The position numbers and the translations under genes are program-made. A stretch of DNA of 64,000 bases, from positions 36,739,747 through 36,803,746 of the forward strand of contig OY294047.1 of the NCBI GenBank assembly GCA_958510825.1, in the 5' to 3' direction. Under the pieces are notes generated by a model. It did no database searches and was not told the origin of the DNA. It saw only the letters and a program-made list of their open reading frames with translations. Positions 57,005 to 64,000 of this stretch are shown one piece after another; within the stretch, counting starts at the first letter, position 1, and every line of letters begins with the position of its first letter. Source of the DNA: Brachypterus glaber. Its lineage: Eukaryota > Arthropoda > Insecta > Coleoptera > Kateretidae.

Positions 57005-57961
57005 GTTCGGCGACCATTGATTTTATAAAAGAACAACACTTTTACGTACTACACTCACTCACACGACATAACCTCCATGACTGAATAATACACCGGTCTT
57101 AGCGCAAGGTGGCACCACATTGCAGAACCCTTTCCATAGCCGCTAAACTGGATACCGACAAAGAGCCTTCCTTCCGTTTTAAACAAGCCCTCTAGCGGTG
57201 GACTCCGAACTCATTCAGGTATGTTGACTTTTGAATGATCTCGTTTTCAACTGTTTATTGCTATGTTTGTTTGATTTATTTATGTAGTTTATGGCAGATA
57301 AAGTGTTTATTAAGTTAACTGTGCTTTATTCACTTGTTAACATGTTAAAGTCTTATATAATGCTTCATGATCATATTTTGCAAACAAAATATGTAACATT
57401 TACAGGATTGCGCATTCACCATTTTTAAAAATAAACGCTACAAACTGTGCGGAAAAAAATGATTTATTCTGAAGCTGAAGCTTAAGAAACATGTGTCTTG
57501 ATGCCATCTAATAAAATTTAATCGAAGACAGTGTGTAGATAGGTATGAGTACTTTTTTTTTTGGATAAAATTGACGAAATGGAATCGGAAATTGTATTTT
57601 GAGGACTTGATCCAAGTCGCTTAAATACAATTTTGTTGGTATATGTTTTTACCTATAAAAAGTCCAAACCTAGGTAATAGTTATTATTAGAATTAAACAC
57701 ACAGGGTAAAGGTTACAGAATTTAGCTATAGCGAACATTTTAATGATAATAAATACATTGATATTATAAAACGGGGTCAAATAAGTTTAATCAAATTCAA
57801 AAACAACCTCGCGTTTGTGGAAGATAGGTTAGCCAACTTAAATCATTTTAGTGGAAAATTTTGTAATCGTGTCGGGATCGAGAAGTCAAAAAATTGGTGT
57901 ATTCTAAAATTAAACTTTTGTTTTATTACAAATTTATCCTAAATTAATAAAGGGTTTAAAA
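57005..57961. other. Divergent intergenic region, likely two promoters
   Basis: 957 bp separate the two divergent start codons. The side near the PDZ exon (57005-57215) is richer in G+C and free of repeats, as expected for a 5' UTR and promoter. Untranslated exons may be present but cannot be placed. No transposon was recognised. Confidence 0.5.
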
Positions 57962-60900
57962 ATGCAACCTATGGCCAGTTTAGTGAAACAAACCGTTCCA
58001 AATTACCTATCCAGTTTGCCTATTCCAGATTCTGTAGGTGGATGGTTTCATTTAGGCTGTAAGTATAAAAAGGTGTCCAATTTTAACATATTTATTAATT
58101 AAAAAACAATTTAAGCCTATAAAATCAAGTGACCTTTTAAAAAAATCGAAGTTCAAAAGCTTACATAACCTCATTTTTTTTTTTTTTTAGTTAAAGATTG
58201 GTTGGCTTTGATTCCACCAACGGCTGCTTTGGCTGGTTTTACTTATATCACATACAAAGCATTTTGTCCTCATGGTAGACCAACTCCTTGCACCAGGGTG
58301 AACCCATCAATCCTAAAAAGTAACCCAAAAGTAGTCGATACAATTGATGTGGAAGATATTTCTGAAAAAGCAGCTTTCTGTAGGTGCTGGAGGAGTAAAA
58401 ATGTAAGTTTTTGGTTTTATTTATAAATTGCAGTAGTTATGTAATACCTATGAATGCATTATTAGTTTACTCGTTCAAGGTATTTAAATAAACTTGTATA
58501 TTTTGTTGTTTTATTTAATAACTGATGCTAGGCAACACGTTATACATTATCCTACTTAAAATTTTATTTAATAATGTGTAATGTTTTGCTTTTAGTGTTT
58601 TTATTCTTAGTATCTGACATAGATAATATAGCATTACATATATTTCTATGGTTTCTGACTAGATTTCTTTTGTTTTTGGCATCCTGTGTTTTGTTTATAT
58701 AAAAAAAATCATATGCATTTTTAAACTAAAAAATAATAAAGTTGGGTACTGAATCAGCAAGTGGAACTTGCAAGTGATAAAGTTACATTTGTACTTGTAA
58801 TATACAACTTTAATGGTGGCCATATTAAAAGTTCACAAAAAATTACAAGATGACACTGGTAGGTGGACTTTGTGCATAATTCTATCAATCGCCGCAATTG
58901 TATATCCCTAGTAACAATTTTTGACAAGTTTGAGCAAGTCTGCCTCAAGATTCTTGATCAAGTAACTGCATCCAGATTTTGACAATTCTGATGCAAGATA
59001 CTGTTGACAGATTCTTGCTAAAAACTTGTCAAAGAATTGCTACAGATACTTCATCAAGATTATTGGACAAGTCTTGAGCAAGAATGTAGCAAGAAAAATT
59101 GACAAGAAATCGAAAAGCGATCTCTATCATGATCAAATCATACTTGTTAGAGTAGGTCAAGTTTCTTGACCAAGAATCTTGAAAAATTGCTTGCTACAGA
59201 CTTGATAATGTATTGCTAAACGATCTGCTTCCAGAATCTTGCTAAAGTCTTGTTCAAGTCTGGATACAGAATCTTTATTAATTCTCTTGCTCAAGAATTG
59301 TCTAGTTCTTTTCAAAGAACTTTGTCAAGTACTCTGGTCAAGAAACTTGTCCAAGTTCAATGTTACTAGGGATATGAACGATACCCTAGGGAACGTTCAA
59401 GTATTACGTAACGCAAATTTTTATCATTTTGGACCCTCCTTGTAACGCTATTTTCCTATACCATTAACATGGGTGTACCACTCCAAAATGACCCCCCCCC
59501 CTCAGGAGCGTTAGGTAATATTTGAACGTTCCCCTACCGCTAAAATTTTAACCCGCAGAGTACCGGCCATATGTAAAATTGTGATGAATAATTGATTTCT
59601 ATACTACATGGAGTCCGTCTGCCAGTGTACTGGCACTATAGTGCCATCTCGTAAATTTTTTGTAAAATTTTAAATAAGGATGCCGGCGCGCTGTTGAAGT
59701 CGTTTATAGTTTATAAAAATAAAGCTAGACACAGTGTCGGACTGGACAGGTCAATAGTTCAAATGAGACAAATCTCACGCCCCCCCCCCCCCTACGTTGG
59801 GGGCCCCCTCGGGTAATTATAAAAATTTGGGACAAGATCCTTTTTTTAGTCATTGTCAAGTTTTGGCAGGGGTAAAAAATTCGGAAGTGAGGACCTTTTT
59901 TTTTAGTCTTTTAGTCATCAAAAGTTTTGGAGGGGTAAAAAATTGAAAAATTAAAAATTTTAATTCAGAGGTGAGGACTTTTTTTTGTTTTGGAGGGGTT
60001 TAAGTCATCAAAATTAATTTTTGGGATTTTGGAGGGGTTTAAGTCATCATAATTAATTTTTGGGACGAGAATCTTTTTTTTTTCTAGTTGTCAAAAGTTT
60101 TGGAGGGGTAAAAAATTCGGAGGTAAAAGTACCTTTTTTTTAGTTATCAAAATTTTTGGGACAAGCATCTTTTTTTATCTTTTTGGGGGCCCCCCTAGTT
60201 TAAAATCTTACTAGCCTTGGGGTGCCCAGTCCGACACTGGCTAGACATAGAGCACTGTCACTAGTCACATTAAAATAAATATAAGTAGATATACATATCT
60301 ACAGCCTTTTTTAGCTCAAGATATTTCATACAAGCTGATTTTTTGAATTCCCTGGAGTAGTATTTTCCTTTGACAGCAAATTTGAATGAAAACTGTAAAA
60401 TTTTCCCGATAATTCGAAGAATCGTGTGTAATTCGGAAGATTATTTTTTAACAATTTATGTCAAACCAACTTTTATATTTTTTTTATCGCAAAATGATAA
60501 TTGTTTTATTACTTATTTTAAAATTTTTACAGGCATATTCTTTAATTTGGTTAATGTAATTCCATTCTCAATTGCTAAACTAAAACCTTTTTTGACCATT
60601 TTTAAATTGCAAATTACGGTTCTATCTATAGTTCAGTCAGTAAGACTAGCGCGGTACCGCGCTAGACTTGTTTATATTAAAAAGTCAACCTAACATTTTA
60701 TAAAAAGAACATTTTGTGGTATTTTTTGGTAAATAATAAATTAATAACAATTATAAATATGTAGTAATATATTCATATTTAATTATTAATTAGTTTTAGG
60801 TATGAAATGTTGCTGTAAAAGAGTAATACTGAAAAACAAAATTCTGCAGTGATTCTCACTAGAATTTTCTACAGTAGAAAATTCCCGATATAACTGTAAT

Positions 60901-61142
60901 ACAATTAACAGAAATAAACACGTGGTCAGAAATAATGTTAAATGATTGGTTTGGACTTAAACGTTAAAAAATAATCAGATTTTTTTTATACGGTTATGAC
61001 ATAATTTAAAACTTACCTTTTCCAATTAATAACTCACTCTCTTATTTTTCAGTGGCCATATTGTGATGGATCCCACGCCACCCACAACAAAGAAACTGGT
61101 GACAATGTAGGACCAGTAATTATAAAAAATGATGAAAATTAG
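57962..61142 (+). CDS. Cisd2: CDGSH iron-sulfur domain protein 2 homologue (Cisd2), three exons
   Basis: Exons are 57962-58058, 58191-58402 and 61053-61142. Donors GTAAGT and acceptors TTTTTTTTAG and TTATTTTTCAG join in frame to give 132 residues and a TAG stop. The family is an ER and mitochondrial outer-membrane 2Fe-2S protein that works in calcium handling, autophagy control and mitochondrial integrity; it acts as a dimer. Residues about 37-57 ([21 protein letters not shown]) form the single membrane anchor. The CDGSH motif runs from C96 to H111, [17 protein letters not shown], with all four cluster ligands C96, C98, C107 and H111. Total length equals the usual insect CISD2 length of about 130. 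The N-terminal [16 protein letters not shown] block also fits CISD2 better than CISD1. Intron 1 is 132 bp; intron 2 is 2650 bp and holds several transposons. Confidence 0.96.
58902..59375. mobile_element. TIR element with CAAG/CTTG subterminal array, in Cisd2 intron 2
   Basis: ATATCCCTAGTAACA is at both ends in inverted orientation. The interior is packed with TTGACAAG, TTCTTG and CAAGAATCTTG words in both orientations, which could serve as transposase binding sites or form stems. No ORF. The superfamily is not assigned. Confidence 0.75.
59389..59533. mobile_element. PIF/Harbinger-like MITE, CTA duplication, in Cisd2 intron 2
   Basis: GGGAACGTTCAAGTATTACG at the left is matched by the inverted GGTAATATTTGAACGTTCCC at the right. 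The 3-bp duplication CTA is at 59386-59388 and 59534-59536. Total 145 bp. It matches 51674-51784. Confidence 0.8.
59732..60239. mobile_element. hAT-like element, CAGTGTCGGACTGG ends, in Cisd2 intron 2
   Basis: The ends are perfect inverted CAGTGTCGGACTGG. Perfect 8-bp duplications GCTAGACA are at 59724-59731 and 60240-60247. The inside repeats TTTTGGAGGGGTAAAAAATT-like units four or five times. Non-autonomous hAT. Confidence 0.88.
60646..60665. repeat. Perfect 20-bp GC-rich palindrome
   Basis: CTAGCGCGGTACCGCGCTAG stands out in AT-rich intron sequence. Confidence 0.8.
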
Positions 61143-61352
61143 TTCTTCAAAATTTTCTTGTCTTCAAGAGAAAAATTGCCTCCAGTAGACCACAATGTGG
61201 AATTTTTAGTTGAAAAATTACATCAGGTTCTTTTTTTATTATTTATCAAATTAGGTACTTATATTAATCCATATTAACATTTTTTTATAACATCTTTATT
61301 GTTAACATCGCTTTTATTTTTAAAGGTTTGTATATTATTATCAATTGTTATT

Positions 61353-61358
61353 AATAAA
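61353..61358 (+). terminator. Polyadenylation signal of Cisd2
   Basis: AATAAA lies 211 bases after the Cisd2 stop codon, the nearest canonical signal found downstream. Confidence 0.5.
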
Positions 61359-61410
61359 TTTAAGCAGTTAAAAAAATTATAGTAGTGATATTTTTAAAAA
61401 CAAAAAAGTA

Positions 61411-61795
61411 CCTATAGTATATTCAACTTCAAAATGCAGTAAGTGTAAACAAACGCACGTGACAACAACGGATTTAGTGACAGGGTAGGACTCAAAATAA
61501 AATATTTCTATATATTCAACTTCAAAATACAGTAAGTGTAAACAAACATACGTGACAACAACGGATTTAGTGACAGGGTAGGACTCAAAACAAAATATTT
61601 CTATATAACGATCCATTGCAATGCATTGCACGCTCCTTCGCAAGTACTCACGTACTGACCTTAATTTTCTACATCCCTACACTCGCAACATTCGAGTGTT
61701 CTAACCAATGAAACCACGAGTCAGCTACCGCGTGCGCGATTGTTTTATTTACTTCTACTTCATATTGAAGTTGAATATACTATATTAAAAATTTA
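61411..61795. mobile_element. TIR element with two 93-bp tandem units
   Basis: TATAGTATATTCAACTTCAA at the left is mirrored near the right end (61769-61790). Two tandem units start TATATTCAACTTCAAAAT at 61418 and 61511, giving a 93-base step with few differences. The region 61620-61740 is GC-richer. The ORF on the minus strand here is a repeat artefact. Confidence 0.65.
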
Positions 61796-62079
61796 AAGTT
61801 TAGATCAGGGGCGTAATTTTCAGATTTTTGTTAGGAACGGAAAAAAGTTGTTGCGCTGCAACTTTGATCAGTTTTCCATAGAACAGAGGCTCACAAAAAT
61901 TACAGTTAATTTTTTCGCTTTTGCCAAATGTTGGCATTTTTCTGCTTTATTAATTGACACTTAAAACTCTTTAAAAAATGCGAATTTGATCAATTCTTCC
62001 CTGTGGTTTTTAAATATAAGCTGCGCAGTGCGCATTCGCCATATACAATCTTACATGTTTTGAAAAATAGTCAATCTTC

Positions 62080-62868
62080 AAAGTAAACCATAGAAAAAAT
62101 TTTATCTCTCCACAATATAAATTTATTGTCTATTAAACAAACATTACAGCGACAATTGTTTCGAATTTTTTTAAATAAAGTCATTTTCAAGCTAGAAATA
62201 ATGAAAATTAGGTTGAAAATGGTACAATTCCTTTTAGAAAAACTTACTTTTTAAATATATAAACAAATTAACTTGAGTACACATTATTAGAAATGTCATA
62301 CTGACCTTAACTATATTATTTTTATAAAATCTTAAAAATTTAAGCAAAAAGAAAACTACAATAAGTTAAAATAAAATAAATTAATTAAATCTAAAATTTA
62401 AAATTGAAAATTGAACATAAATCTGGGACATCTATCATAAACTAATCCAAACTATTTCAAACAGACTAAAGGAATTATCTTTAAACTGCAAAAAGGTAGT
62501 TAATATAAAAAAGGAAAAAGATTAATTTGTATTTAACTTGGTAATTCAAATAAAATTGGAGAGGTGGCAGCAAATTCATATCCAGAACTCAAAATAAAAA
62601 CCGAAAAAGAATAAAATTTTTGGAAAAGTTGTTAAGAAAAAAAAAATATATATATTTATTCCAAAGATTAATGCTCTCTAAGGGGACAGGCAACAATCTC
62701 CGGTCTCACATTTAAAACATTATTGTAAACGTAAATATACAAAAAATCTATTTTTTCATTAACTAACCTATCCCTATGAAACTTTTTGTTGTATAAAATG
62801 GCGAATTGTTCTAGCAGATCTGAGACTCTATCGTTCCTAGAAATATGCAAAACACTTACTTCATTTTC

Positions 62869-62906
<38 letters not shown>

Positions 62907-63416
62907 CATGGTTGTTGCACAACACATGGTTGGCAAAGTTGGACTTATAGTTCAGACCTGCTAGATCAACATTATTTGCATGTAGTAACCGAAAGTATTA
63001 GTTAGTTGGTTCTTCTCAAATTTTACAATAACTACGGCCTATGTAAAAGCTATCACAGAATGATGATAGATGTCCCAGATTTTTATTCAATTTTCAATTT
63101 TTAATTTTAGATTTCATTAATTCATTTTATTTTAACTTATTGTAGTTTTCTTTTTGTTTAAATTTTTAAGATTTTATAAAAATAATATAGTTAAGGTCAG
63201 TATGACATTTCTAATAATGTGTACTCAAGTTAATTTGTTTATATATTTAAAAAGTACGATTTTCTAAAAGGAATTGTACCATTTTCAACCTAATTTTCAT
63301 TATTTGTAGCTTGAAAATAACTTTAAAAACGTCGAAACAATTGTCGCTGTAATGTTTGTTTAATAGACAATAAATTTATGTTTTGGAGAGATAAAAAAAT
63401 TTATATGGTTTATTTA
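62080..63416. repeat. Long foldback element, ~350-bp arms
   Basis: Arms 62080-62440 and 63060-63416 are inverted copies. Landmarks are TTTATCTCTCCA and its complement, ATTACAGCGACAATTGTTTC and its complement, and CTTAACTATATTATTTTTAT with its complement. The spacer has short AT-rich ORFs and an (AAT)n run. Confidence 0.82.
62870..62905 (+). repeat. (AAT)n microsatellite
   Basis: About 12 uninterrupted AAT/ATA units. It causes a poly-Tyr-like ORF on the minus strand that is not a gene. Confidence 0.9.
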
Positions 63417-63956
63417 AATCAACTCCAATATGAGTAAGGATCAAGAATTTCTTAATTTAATCTTCAAAGTTATGCATTATTTTTTCTTTAAAATGTTGTA
63501 AATTTTGCTTTAGAATTTAAAGTTATCTATTAATAATAATTAAAAAAATATATTCCTATTTGCTCGCGGCTTCATCTGGGTTGCGGAATGTGTAATGAAA
63601 GTTAAAAATTATATTTAAATATGTACTTACCTTGCCAGGTAAGGCTTATCTTGGTAATAATTGCCATTCTAAATTGTAAAACCATTTTTTTAAAATAATT
63701 TTATGTGTTCAAACTTTCAATATGTATCATTATGTTAATTTACTAAAAATGTAAAAATTCATGTCTACATGGTAGATAATAATTTTAACTTCTGTTTAAA
63801 ACCAGTCTATGACGATAAATTCTCAGTACCTATCTCCGTATATTCCTATATAAATACCTACTGTCATTTTGTGTTTCCCCGTTTTTAATAATGTTGTGTG
63901 ATAAACTCACAGAAATAAAATAAAATAGAGTGCAGTATATAACAACAGAATGGTAA
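63417..63956. other. No gene recognised
   Basis: AT-rich with no ORF or repeat structure seen. Confidence 0.4.
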
Positions 63957-64000
63957 ATGTTGACGATACTTTATTTTAACGGTATGCGTATTCTAGAGAG
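63957..64000 (-). repeat. Dispersed repeat end, cut by window edge
   Basis: Inverted match to 9585-9627 (GAATACGCATACCGTTAAAA block). Confidence 0.6.

Overview
The window is AT-rich eukaryotic DNA that reads as arthropod, most likely insect. The reasons are spliced host genes with short consensus splice sites, a CISD2-type iron-sulfur protein gene, a Ty3/Gypsy element, and a very dense load of short inverted-repeat transposons. The species cannot be named from sequence alone. Almost all of the 64 kb is repeats. Host coding sequence is visible only near the right end.

Layout: 1-14.3 kb holds a tRNA-derived repeat, several foldback (snap-back) elements, a PIF/Harbinger-like element with a TTA duplication (3363-4082), a 740-bp tandem duplication (4241-5702), a composite palindrome with two nested insertions (10360-12538) and a terminal-inverted-repeat element (13191-14280). 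From 14.34 to 27.86 kb one palindromic element has been split twice: by an 11.2-kb Gypsy retrotransposon with two 2305-bp LTRs (15009-26176), and by a TTAA-flanked piggyBac-like element carrying five 168-bp satellite units (26344-27817). From 28 to 56 kb lies a mosaic of non-autonomous DNA elements: hAT-like with 8-bp duplications, TA-flanked Tc1/mariner/pogo-like, Harbinger-like and unclassified foldbacks, many nested in one another. An eroded pogo-type transposase tail (37517-37698) and an unidentified eroded coding stretch (35560-36060, minus) are the only protein relics there.

The most unusual item is a complete type I hammerhead self-cleaving ribozyme (45652-45736, plus). It sits in a small Penelope-like or retrozyme-like insertion with a 14-bp target duplication and a 92-bp-arm palindrome, itself nested in a TA-flanked foldback element. 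A second, degenerate hammerhead-like motif lies at 33599-33646 (minus).

Host genes: the first coding exon of a PDZ-domain protein (56864-57004, minus) and a complete three-exon CISD2 homologue (57962-61142, plus) are arranged head to head about 1 kb apart. The second CISD2 intron has collected at least three transposons with recognisable ends. In the Gypsy element, gag and pol overlap by 25 bases, and pol is reached by a -1 shift at an A_AAA_AAT site. No env-like ORF is present.
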